From: JAWWBN01 sp033720955
Lineage (GTDB): Bacteria; Acidobacteriota; Thermoanaerobaculia; Multivoradales; JAHEKO01
DNA length: 17,990 nt
Direction of reading: 5' to 3'
Assembly: GCA_033720955.1 (NCBI GenBank)
Contig: JAWWBN010000051.1
Location: forward strand, 1 to 17,990
Shown here: positions 7,547-16,268 of the stretch, piece by piece
Numbering within the stretch: position 1 is the stretch's first letter
Layout: the number at the start of each line of letters is the position of its first letter
Translations under genes and position numbers: made by a program
The notes under the pieces: model-generated
Told to the model about the DNA's origin: nothing
What the model saw: the letters and a program-made list of their open reading frames with translations, nothing else
Database searches by the model: none

Positions 7547-10068
7547 GAGCCTCCCTCCGGTACGGTTCCCATCGAGCACTCTCCCCAGCCGCCGCCGATC
7601 GGCGAGCCCGGAGGCGCGGGCCGCTCCGCCCCGGCCGGCGGCGCGGCGGGCAGCGGGCGCTCCAGCCGCCGGTCGATCTCGCGCCGGAGGAAAGCGCGGT
7701 GGGCGGCCTCGGCGCCCTCGCCCGGGGCCCCCTGGAGCCTCTCCGCGAGCGCCGCCAGGGCGGCCTCGGCGCGCGCCCGCACCGCGGCCGAGCTCTCCTC
7801 GTCGGCCGCCAGGTCTCCGATCCGGCGCGCGACCAGGGCCTGGACGGCCCGGGCGATCTCCCGGCGGCGCGGCGTCGCCTCCTCCGCTGCCGCGAAGGTC
7901 TCCTCCACCAACGAGCTCAGCACCTCCTCGAGACCCGGGAGCCCGGGGTCGCGGCGGTTCTGGTCCACCAGCCGCGCCGCCCTCTCCCGCTGCAGCAGAC
8001 CCGACACTGCCAGCTCCGCCGCCGTGGTCGCCGCCGCCAGCGGGTCGAAGAGCGGCGCGGTGCCGCCGGCGAACTGCTCGCGGCTGCGGCCGTGCCCGAA
8101 GGGCCGCGGCGGCAGCGCCGCCAGCACGGCGTCGGGCAGGTCCAGGGCGGCCGGCTCCACGGTGGCCAGCACCCCGGCCAGGGCAGCGCGCTGCCGGTCG
8201 GCGTCGATCGCGGCGACGGGCGGCTGGCCGTCGCCGCGCACGGCGTAGCGGTACTCGACCCCGCCGACCACCTTCACCGCCGCTTCCAACTGGTAGCGGT
8301 GCCGCAGATAGAGAGTGGCCAGGACCTCCTCCAGCCTGGCCAGCGGCTCCCCGGCGGGCAGGTTGCCCGGCCCGAAGCGCGCCAGCGCCCGGCGCCGCAC
8401 CTCCATGTCCAGGGCGAGCTGCTCCACCGGGTCGGCGCCGTTGTCCCAGAGGCTCGCCGCCGGGTGCGACGCCCCCGGCGGGCGGGCGTCGGGGTCGGTG
8501 AGCATCACCAGGCCCTCGGCCAGGGCTGTCTCGACCATCGCCGCGAGCTCCACCCTCTCGTTCTCCGGCGGCAGCTCGGCGTAGGCGTAGCGGATGGCGA
8601 AGCGGTCCCAGGCCCCCACCCCCACCGCGTAGGCGGCCGAGACGTCGAGCTCGTCGCCCTCGCCCAGGCCGACCAGCGGCGCCGGGTAGTCCATCACCGA
8701 GGCGCGGCCGTAGGTGCTGGCGGCGAAGTTGTGCGCCAGCCCCAGGGTGTGGCCCACCTCGTGGGCGGCGAGCTGACGGATCCGGGCCAGAGAGAGCTCG
8801 ACCGGATCGTCGGGCGCGCCGCTGCCGGTGGCGTCGGCGCCGAGCAGCCCCTCGAAGATGCGGCGATCCTGGCGCACCCGGAGCGAGCCCAGGGAGACGT
8901 GTCCCTTGATCCGCTCCCCGGTGCGGGGGTCCACCACCCCGCCGCCGTACGACCAGCCGCGGGTCGCGCGGTGCACCCACTGGACCACGTTGTAGCGCAC
9001 GTCCAGGGGGTGCACCCCCTCCGGCAGCAGCTCCACCCGGAAGGCGCCCGGGAAGCCCGCCTCGGCGAAGGCGTCGGCCCACCAGCCCACCCCCTCGACC
9101 ACGGCGCTGCGCACGGGCTCGGGGATGCCGGGGTCCACGTAGTAGACCAGCGCCGGCTCGGCGTCCGGGGCCGTCCGCAGCCGGTGGCGCACGATCCAGC
9201 GCCGCTCGATGGTGTCGGTCAGCGGCGCGGCGTAGTCGTGGAAGAAGATGGCGAAGCTGCCCGCCCGCGGGTCGAAGACCCGGGGCTGGTAGCCGTCGTC
9301 GGGAAGGCGGACCAGCGAGTGGCGCAGGAGGAGGCTGAAGGTGTGCGGGTCGGGGGAGGTGCTCGGCACCTCCGGGCCCTCCGGCTCGCCGCTCCACGTC
9401 AGGAGGGCCTCGAACACCAGGTTGTCGGGAAAAGCCAGACAGGCGTCGAGGTCCACGGCGCTGCGCTCGGGGTCGAGCTCGAACTTCCCCTGGCTCTGCC
9501 GCTTCAGGGTGGCGGCGACCCCGTGCGCGTCCCGGACCAGGAAGGGCGTGAGGTCCACCAGCGACCGGCCGTCCGGGGCGCTGACCTCGATCTTGCCGGC
9601 CCAGAGCACCGCGGTGGCGAAGGACTGGCGGGTGGCGAGCCGCTCCGCCGGGTCGGAGGAGTCGGCGCGGAAGCCCAGGTTCAGCTCCTCCACCAGGAGC
9701 CTTCCGCCCAGTCGCCGCAGCCGCACCAGCCGCTGGCCGCCGAGCTGGCCCCGATCGAGGCCCACGGGATTCGAGCCGAGCCCGGTGACCAGGCCCTCGA
9801 CGTACAGGTAGTCGCCCACCACCCCCCCATCCCCCTCCTGGGGAGCGGGCAGCTCCAGCCAGACCTGGCCGCTCTCGCGGTCGAGGTGGAAGGTCAGAAG
9901 ACCGGTGGCCCGCTCGAGCTTGGCCACCCGGGCGGCGAACGACTCGACCGGCGCGGTCTCCTCGTCCTCCCCCTTCCGCTTCTTCGCGAACGCCGCCTCG
10001 GCCGCGGCCACGCTCAACGCCGCCGCGACGGCGACCGCCACCATCCCCCTGCCCCGGCGTCGGGTCAC
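7543..10068 (-). CDS. Exported zinc-dependent metalloprotease (DUF5117/DUF4953 type)
   Basis: An 841-residue metzincin-like protease. The N-terminus MTRRRGRG followed by a hydrophobic run (about 9-27) and AFA before KK looks like a cleavable signal peptide. The extended zinc site HEVGHTLGLAH spans 436-446 (HExxHxxGxxH) and a Met-turn candidate SVMDYP holds M459. Upstream, YYVDPGIPEPVRSAVVEGVG and DVRYNVVQWVHRATRGWSYG match the conserved catalytic-domain lead-in of the family usually labelled DUF5117/DUF4953. The region after about 550 is helical and Glu/Arg-rich. I choose the GTG at 10068, which overlaps the S9 peptidase stop (GTGA), follows a GGAGGAGG stretch and gives a complete signal peptide. 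Its TGA overlaps the OPT start. It likely degrades protein in the periplasm or outside; the exact substrate is unknown. Confidence 0.9.
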
Positions 10069-12149
10069 GAGCCCTCCTCCCCCTCCGCCTGCGCGCCGGC
10101 CGGCGGCGACGGGTCGATCTCCGGCGGCGGTGGCTCGCCGCCGTCTCCGGTCAGGTAGTGCTCCATCCAGCGCACGAGCCGCAGGGTGTAGTCCAGTCGC
10201 GCCGCCGCGCGCCGGTTGCCGTGCCCCTCCTGCGGGTAGAAGACCAGACGCACCGGCGTCTTGCCCAGGGTCCGGAGAAGCCGGTAGAGCTCCATCGACT
10301 GCCCGGGAAAGACCCGGGTGTCCTGCTTGCCGTGGAGGATCAGGAGCGGCGTCCTGGCCTTCTCGGCGTAGTAGATGGGGCTCCGCTCGAGAGCGAACTG
10401 CCACTTCTCCCAGGGCCAGTGCCGCAGATGGACCAGGTAGAGCTCGTTGGGGATGTCGCTGGTGCCCACCTTGGAGATCTCGTTGCTGATGCCCACGAAC
10501 ATCACCCCGGCGGCGAACCGCTCGCTGTAGTAGGTCGAGCCCCAGGCGGTGGCGTAGCCGCCGTAGGAGCCGCCGGTGATCCCGGCCCGCTTCGGGTCGG
10601 CGATTCCGGCCGCCGCCAGGTGGTCCACCGCGTCCACCAGGTCGTCGAACTCCCGCCCTGCGGGGTCGCCCTGGCTGAGCCGGGAGAACTCGAGGCCCCG
10701 CCCCGTGCTGCCCCGGTAGTTCGGGTAGAAGGAGGCGATCCCGCGGCCGGCCAGCACCTGGGCGGGGCGCGAGTAGCTCGTCAGCCAGCCGTTGCGGTAG
10801 TGCGCCTCGGGTCCCCCGTGGACCATCAGGACCACGGGGACGGGTCCCTCCGACACGCCGAGCGGGCGCACCAGCAGCCCCTCGAGCGCCAGGCCGTCCC
10901 GCGCCGCGTAGGCAACGGGCTCTTGGGAGGCCAGCTCGCGCTCCGCCAACCACGGGTTCGAGTCGGTCAGCCGGTGGGGCTCGCCCCCCTCCCAGGCCAG
11001 GGAGAAGAGCTCGCCCGGATGCGCCGGCGTGTCGCCCCTCAGGACCGCCGTGGAGCCGTCGGCGCTCACCGCCAGGTCGCGCCAGATCGGACCGCCCGCG
11101 GCCAGCCGCTCCACGGCGCCGTCGCCCCTCTCGACCTCCACCGTGGCCAGGGTGGTCCACACCCCCTCGTCCCCCACGAAGACCACCTCGGTGGGGCCCC
11201 TCCAGGCGATCGCGGCGACGTGCCCGCGGTAGCCGGGCAGCAGGTCGGCGGGCGCTCCCCCCTCCGCCGCCGCCACCATCAGCCTTCCCTCCTTGGGGTC
11301 GTGCAGATCCTCGCCGGCGATCATCGCCAGCCGGCGGCCGTCGGGGCTCCACGCCACCGCGCCGAGCTTGGCGGCGTGCCCCACCCGCCCCCGCACCTCG
11401 CCGCTGTCGGCGTCCACCAGGTGGATCTGCCGCCGCATGTAGTGATCGTCGATGAGGGACGTCGGCGCCAGCGCCACCGCCAGCAGGCCGCCCGCGGGCG
11501 ACCAGTGCAGCTCGGAGGCGGAGCCCTCCAGCTCCAGCGGCCGCGGCTCGGCCCCCTCGTCGCCCAGGGTCGCCACCCAGACCCGCGTGCGCAGGAGCTC
11601 CTCCTCGAAGATCTCCGCGTCGAAGCCCTTCTTCTCGAGCTCCTCCCGTCCCTCCGGCTCCTCCTCCTTGGCCAGAAAGGCCACCCGCATGCCGTCCGGG
11701 CTGAAGGAGTAGGCCGAGATGTCGGTGGCGTGCCGGACCAGCGGGCGGGCCTCGCCGCCTCCCACCGCGATCGACCAGAGCGACTTGGCCTCGTCGCCGG
11801 CGCGCTCCGCCAGGAAGGCCACCTCGTCGTGGGCCGGACGCCAGGAGATCGCCGAGAGCGTCTCGCCGCCAGTGACGTAGGGGCGCGACGTCGACCGCCC
11901 CGGCTCCCACAGGTGGAGCTCGCTCCAGGCGGCCCCATCCTCCTCCGCGAAGGGATCCCGCGGCACGCTCAGCAGGTAGGCGGCGTGGCCCCCGTCGGGC
12001 GAGATCGCCACCGACGAGACACTGCGCAGACGGGCCACGTCGTGCGGCGAGAGCGACTCGGGCCGGACGGCGGAGCCGGCCAGGAGAAGACAGATCGAGA
12101 CGACGGCGCCGCGGACGAGGGCCGGGCTCGGAGACGCGCACGTGGGCAT
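10065..12149 (-). CDS. Exported S9 family peptidase (prolyl oligopeptidase / acylaminoacyl type)
   Basis: A 694-residue serine peptidase. Residues 1-30 form a signal peptide (hydrophobic core about 11-25). The middle is a beta-propeller with repeated WSPDG/FSPDG-type blades (AISPDGGHAAYLL, YSFSPDGMRVAF, VAWSPDGRRLAMI) that normally restricts access to short peptides. The C-terminal alpha/beta-hydrolase domain carries VVLMVHGGPE and the catalytic triad Ser528 in GGSYGGY, Asp610 in LHGKQDTRV and His643 in EGHGN. Such enzymes cut oligopeptides, often after proline or at blocked N-termini. The ATG at 12149 is preceded by AGGAG (12161-12157) at 7 nt. It is the first gene of the coupled peptide cluster and overlaps the metalloprotease start (GTGA). 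It starts 56 nt after the histidine kinase stop, so read-through from that gene is possible. Confidence 0.95.
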   Translation of the reverse strand: MPTCASPSPALVRGAVVSICLLLAGSAVRPESLSPHDVARLRSVSSVAISPDGGHAAYLLSVPRDPFAEEDGAAWSELHLWEPGRSTSRPYVTGGETLSAISWRPAHDEVAFLAERAGDEAKSLWSIAVGGGEARPLVRHATDISAYSFSPDGMRVAFLAKEEEPEGREELEKKGFDAEIFEEELLRTRVWVATLGDEGAEPRPLELEGSASELHWSPAGGLLAVALAPTSLIDDHYMRRQIHLVDADSGEVRGRVGHAAKLGAVAWSPDGRRLAMIAGEDLHDPKEGRLMVAAAEGGAPADLLPGYRGHVAAIAWRGPTEVVFVGDEGVWTTLATVEVERGDGAVERLAAGGPIWRDLAVSADGSTAVLRGDTPAHPGELFSLAWEGGEPHRLTDSNPWLAERELASQEPVAYAARDGLALEGLLVRPLGVSEGPVPVVLMVHGGPEAHYRNGWLTSYSRPAQVLAGRGIASFYPNYRGSTGRGLEFSRLSQGDPAGREFDDLVDAVDHLAAAGIADPKRAGITGGSYGGYATAWGSTYYSERFAAGVMFVGISNEISKVGTSDIPNELYLVHLRHWPWEKWQFALERSPIYYAEKARTPLLILHGKQDTRVFPGQSMELYRLLRTLGKTPVRLVFYPQEGHGNRRAAARLDYTLRLVRWMEHYLTGDGGEPPPPEIDPSPPAGAQAEGEEGS

Positions 12150-12156
12150 TCGGAAG

Positions 12157-12161
12157 CTCCT
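12157..12161 (-). promoter_or_regulatory. Shine-Dalgarno site of the S9 peptidase
   Basis: AGGAG lies 7 nt before the ATG at 12149 and supports that start. The 56-nt gap between the kinase stop and this gene holds no clear promoter. It has only a small imperfect-looking hairpin (GATGC and GCATC arms, 12194-12207) over the kinase stop, too weak to be called a terminator. Confidence 0.7.
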
Positions 12162-12205
12162 GGAGAGTGGGAAGCCGGGGGGACGAAAGCCGAGATGCTA
12201 TCGCA

Positions 12206-15200
12206 TCAGGAACCGGCGCCCGGCCCCTCGCGGCCCTCCAACGGCAGGGAGATGGTCACTTCGAGACCGCCCCCGGGCCGGTTCGCGGCGCGCACCGAGC
12301 CGCCGTGCTCCTCGGCGATGCGCCGCGCGATCGGCAGTCCGAGGCCGGTTCCCGCGTCGTGGGTCGAAAAGTAGGGGTCGAAGATCCGGGCCAGGTCGCC
12401 CTCCGGCACCCCCGGGCCGTCGTCGGCCACCACGATGCGGGCCCATCCGTCGCCGGTGTGCAGCGCCACCTGCACCCGGCCCCCCGTCTCGGCGGCGCGC
12501 AGGGCGTTCTCGACCAGGTTGCGCACGGCCCGCCGCAGCAGGCGGCCGTCGAAGCTGGCCGGCACGGGCCGGGGGGCGCCGGCGACCTCGATCTCCACCC
12601 CGGCGGGCGGCGCCGCCGCGTAGGCCGAGACCACCTCCTCGACCAGCTCGCCCAGGTCGCCTGGCCGGGGCTCGCAGCGGGGAATGCGGCTGTAGACCTG
12701 GAACTCCGTCGAGATCTGCTGCAGCTCGGCGACCTGGGCCAGGATGTTCTCGGTGCAGCGCTCGAACACGGCGTCGAACTGATCGGGCGAGGCGGCGCGG
12801 ACCGCCCGCATGTGCTCGGCCGAGAGACGGATGGGGGTCAGCGGGTTCTTGATCTCGTGGGCGATGATCCTCGCCATCTCGGCCCACGCCTCCAGCCGCT
12901 GCCCCCGGAGCACCTCGGTGACGTCCTCCACGACCAGCAGCGCCCGCGCCTCGCCGGCTCCCGACAGCGGCGCCCACACCAGGGTCCACTCCCGCTCCTC
13001 CCCCTCCGCGTCGGCCAGGCGCACCGTGCTCTGGCGAGGCACCCCCAGGTCGCCGGCCAGAAGACCGGCGACCGGCGCCAGCCGCTCCGAGCCCCCCAGC
13101 GACGACACCAGCGGCTCGCCCACGGCCACGCCCAGGAGCCGCTGAGCCACCCGGTTGGCCAGGAGCACCCGGCCGTCGCCGTCCACCGAGATGACTCCCG
13201 AGGTGATGCTGTCGATCACCCTCTCGACCAGCTCCTTCTCCTTCAGCAGCCGCAGCCGCCCCACGGCGATCCGCTCGGCCATGCTGTCGATGGCCGCCGA
13301 CAGGGTGGCCAGCTCCAGCTCGGCCGGGTGGGCGCCCAGCGAGCCCGCGCCCTCGGCGATCCGTTGCGTCCCCCGCACCAGCTCCATGAGCGGCTTGGTG
13401 AACCCACGCGCCAGACGGGCGCCCACCGCGGCCAACAGCATCATCAACGCCGCGGTGGCCAGGAAGGCGCGGCGCTGCACCCGGGCGATCTCCGCCGCCA
13501 CCTCCTCCTGCTGGGCCAGGAGCGGCATGGAGGCCACCAGCCGCGGCGGCCCGGGAGCGACCCCGGGCACGGAGACGCCCTGGTAGAGCTCGAGATAGTC
13601 GGCGTCGCCGGCGTGGTTCGTGCGCGCCGCGAAGCTGGCCCCGGGCCGGGTGAGCCGCGCCTGGATCTCGCCCGGGATCCGCACCGGCAGGAGGCCAGCC
13701 GTGAACAGCTCCCGCCGGCTGGAGGCGTAGACGCTGCTCTCCCAGTAGAGGTTGATCTCGTGGCGGGCGACCCGCGACAGCCACACCAGCAGCTCGTCGT
13801 CCAGCGCCGCCTCGATGCCGAAGCCCGGGTCCAGGGTGAGGACGTACTCCCCCAGGATCCGTTCCGCCGACTCCAGGGCCTGGCGTCCGGTGGCGAGCTG
13901 CTCCCGCTGAAGACGCTCGGAGACGAGCCGCACGAGGAGGAGGTTGAGCGCCAGGATCGGCAGCAGCACCAGCGCCCCCACCACCAGGAGGAGCCGCCGG
14001 GTGTAGGAGCGCCAGGCGAGGCGGAGGGCCTGGAGCGCGTCCCCCAGCCGCAGCAGCAGCCCGGCGACGGCGGCCGCAGCCACGAGCAGCAGCACCCCGG
14101 CAGCCTGGTCGGCGGGGCGCTCCAGGGAGGCCAGACCCTCCAGCACGGGCAGCACCAGGGCGCGCGGCGCGGCAGCGGTCTCCGGCACCGCGTGGACCCA
14201 GGCGGGGCCGGCCTCCGTCTGCAGCCGAACCGTACGGCCCTCCACCAGGTCGGCTCGCGACAGGCCCTCCGGCCACTCTCCCGCCGCGTCGCCGGGGCGC
14301 CAGATCTCCAGCCTCGCCGGCTCGAAGACGCCGGGGGTGGGCTCGAAGGGGTCGGGTCCGCCGCGCAGCAGGGTTCGGGCCAGCTCCTCCGGCCGGCCGT
14401 GGGCCGAGCGGAAGCCCGGCCGCAGCAGGATCCAGTAGCGGACGAAGCCCCACGCGCGGCCGTCGAGCTCCAGGGCCTCGGCCCCCTCGATGAGCGCGCC
14501 GCGGAGCAGCTCCGGGGGGGGCAGCCGCCGGCCCAGCACCGGCGACCGGTCCAGCTCGCCCTCGTCGTCTATGGGCAGGCCGTACGAGAAGCTGGAGCGG
14601 CGGCCGTCCCAGGACTCCACCACCACCGCCGACAGCCAGCCCCGGCTCGGGAGATCGGACTCCTTCCAGACCGCCAGGCCGAGGTCCTGGATGTCGAGGC
14701 GGCGCGACTCCTTGAGCGCCACCCGGGCCAGGTCGAAGTTGCGGAAGAAGCGCCAGGCTCGCCGGGCGACCTGCTCCCGCTCGCCCGCCAGCGGCGGCGC
14801 CGCCTCCGCCGCCAGCCGGGTCTCGAGATGCCATCGCAGACGCTCCCGGTAGACCACCTCCCAGACGCCGGCGGACAGCAGGACCGTGGACACCAGCAGC
14901 AGCCCCGCCGCCGGAGCCCGCGGAGGCCGGCCCCGCGACGCGAGGTGTCCCGCCGCCACGACCCCCGCCGCCGCCAGCAGCACCGCGGCGATCCACGGCC
15001 GGTCGATCACCGCCGCCGCGGCGAGAGTCAGAGCCAGCGCCAGCCACGCCCCGAGATCGCCCTCCGCCGGCTCCCCCTCCGCTCCCGGCGCCGATCCCGC
15101 CGCGCCTCCCCGCGCGAGTCCTCCCCGCGCGAGTCCCAGCGTCCCGGCGACCACCGCGAACAACGCCAGCCGCAGGGCGGCACCGGCGGGCTCCACCCAC

Positions 15201-16126
15201 ACTTGGGAGCCCAGGTCGATGGGGGCGGCGCTCTGCAGCCCGGCCGCGGTCGCCGCCGCGAGCCCCATCGCCGAGAGCCCCGCCACCGGCGCCGGCACCC
15301 GCCGCCGCCGCTCTCGCCAGGGGCCCCAGACCAGGCCGGCGTATGCCACCGACAGCAGCAGCAGAAGCAGACGCCGCGCCGGGACGCCCACCGCGAGCCC
15401 GAGGGCCGCCAGGGCGCCCGTCAGAAGGGCGAGCCGCCAGCCGCCGCCGGCTCCCAGTCCGGCCACGAGCAGCGCCCCGGCCACGGCGACGGCGCCCGCC
15501 CCGCGGGCGGCGGGCACTCCGCGAACGCCTCCGGAGGCAGTTTCCAGCGCCTCCCTCCGCACGGCGCCGCGGATCTGCCCGGCGCCAAAGGCAACGAGCC
15601 CGGCCGGCACCGCCTCCCCCGGCCCGAAGACGGTCCAGCGAACCGCGGGACCCGAGCCGGCCCGCGTCCCGGGCAGGGACTCCGCGGAGAGGCTGCGACC
15701 CGCCATCACCCTCCAGGGCCGCTCCACCGGGTCCAGGGCACGCACCGCGGCGAGCGACACCGAGGTGAGGCCGGCGCGGAAGGCCCGCCCCTCGCGGACG
15801 AAGCCCGGTCCGCCGAGCTCGTGCAGCAGCCCCTCGCCGGCCCATGCCACGATCGCGCCGTCGGGGTCCAGCAGCCGCAGGGTGGTCCCCTCGCCCAGGC
15901 CGTCCGTCAGCGCGCTCAGCCGCTCGAACGACTCGGTGGTCAGCTCCGGCCCGTCCAGGCCCGAGAGAACCTCGGCGGCGGCGCCGGCGGCCCGCTCCAG
16001 CTCCCCCCAGAGCCCCTCCAGCCGCTGGGTGAGGACCTCCGGCGAGGGGGCCCGGCGCGGTCCGGCGAGCCGCGCCCCGCCGTCCAGAGCGAAGCCGACC
16101 GCCGCCAGGGCCAGGAGGGCGGCCAC
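12206..16126 (-). CDS. Large NtrY-like membrane sensor histidine kinase
   Basis: At least 1306 residues, about twice a typical NtrY. Residues 1-200 contain a membrane segment and a probably extracytoplasmic region. About 205-425 is a block of some eight hydrophobic helices. About 425-690 is a second soluble, probably extracytoplasmic region, followed by two more helices (about 690-750) and a third short sensor region. The cytoplasmic module is a HAMP-like segment (about 905-935, FTKPLMELVRGTQRIAEG), a PAS domain (about 970-1075, SITSGVISVDGDGRVLLANR), a HisKA domain with phospho-acceptor H1090 in IIAHEIKNPLTPIRLSAEHM, and an HATPase_c domain with N1207 in NLVENALRA, DDGPGVP and GTGLGLPIARRIAEEHGG. 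The annotated start is a GTG, but coding-like, hydrophobic sequence continues in frame upstream to about 16270 with no ATG, GTG or TTG. No response regulator is in the window. Signal and targets are unknown. Confidence 0.88.
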   Translation of the reverse strand: MAALLALAAVGFALDGGARLAGPRRAPSPEVLTQRLEGLWGELERAAGAAAEVLSGLDGPELTTESFERLSALTDGLGEGTTLRLLDPDGAIVAWAGEGLLHELGGPGFVREGRAFRAGLTSVSLAAVRALDPVERPWRVMAGRSLSAESLPGTRAGSGPAVRWTVFGPGEAVPAGLVAFGAGQIRGAVRREALETASGGVRGVPAARGAGAVAVAGALLVAGLGAGGGWRLALLTGALAALGLAVGVPARRLLLLLLSVAYAGLVWGPWRERRRRVPAPVAGLSAMGLAAATAAGLQSAAPIDLGSQVWVEPAGAALRLALFAVVAGTLGLARGGLARGGAAGSAPGAEGEPAEGDLGAWLALALTLAAAAVIDRPWIAAVLLAAAGVVAAGHLASRGRPPRAPAAGLLLVSTVLLSAGVWEVVYRERLRWHLETRLAAEAAPPLAGEREQVARRAWRFFRNFDLARVALKESRRLDIQDLGLAVWKESDLPSRGWLSAVVVESWDGRRSSFSYGLPIDDEGELDRSPVLGRRLPPPELLRGALIEGAEALELDGRAWGFVRYWILLRPGFRSAHGRPEELARTLLRGGPDPFEPTPGVFEPARLEIWRPGDAAGEWPEGLSRADLVEGRTVRLQTEAGPAWVHAVPETAAAPRALVLPVLEGLASLERPADQAAGVLLLVAAAAVAGLLLRLGDALQALRLAWRSYTRRLLLVVGALVLLPILALNLLLVRLVSERLQREQLATGRQALESAERILGEYVLTLDPGFGIEAALDDELLVWLSRVARHEINLYWESSVYASSRRELFTAGLLPVRIPGEIQARLTRPGASFAARTNHAGDADYLELYQGVSVPGVAPGPPRLVASMPLLAQQEEVAAEIARVQRRAFLATAALMMLLAAVGARLARGFTKPLMELVRGTQRIAEGAGSLGAHPAELELATLSAAIDSMAERIAVGRLRLLKEKELVERVIDSITSGVISVDGDGRVLLANRVAQRLLGVAVGEPLVSSLGGSERLAPVAGLLAGDLGVPRQSTVRLADAEGEEREWTLVWAPLSGAGEARALLVVEDVTEVLRGQRLEAWAEMARIIAHEIKNPLTPIRLSAEHMRAVRAASPDQFDAVFERCTENILAQVAELQQISTEFQVYSRIPRCEPRPGDLGELVEEVVSAYAAAPPAGVEIEVAGAPRPVPASFDGRLLRRAVRNLVENALRAAETGGRVQVALHTGDGWARIVVADDGPGVPEGDLARIFDPYFSTHDAGTGLGLPIARRIAEEHGGSVRAANRPGGGLEVTISLPLEGREGPGAGS
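15106..15135. repeat. Tandem 15-bp direct repeat inside the kinase gene
   Basis: CTCCCCGCGCGAGTC occurs twice, head to tail and exactly. It keeps the frame and encodes a doubled GLARG in a loop between predicted membrane helices of the kinase. It looks like a recent slippage duplication. Confidence 0.7.
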
Positions 16127-16268
16127 CCGCAGCCCCGAGCGCCGGCCGGCACGGACGACGAGCGCGGCCGCCCCGGCCGTCAGCAGGGCGGCCAGGAGAC
16201 CCGGGAGGGCCGCCGCCGCGCCGGCGGCCAGCAGGAGGGGCCGGGGGTCGCGCTCGCGGTCCGTGGGG

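Noticed and set aside
12194..12207. Hairpin (GATGC and GCATC arms) over the kinase stop codon as a terminator
   Set aside because: Only five base pairs and no T-tract; it is too weak to separate the kinase from the S9 peptidase transcript.
12198..15845. Minus-strand 1215-codon frame overlapping the kinase
   Set aside because: It is an out-of-frame reading of the same strand, almost only Gly/Ala/Arg/Pro, with no motifs.
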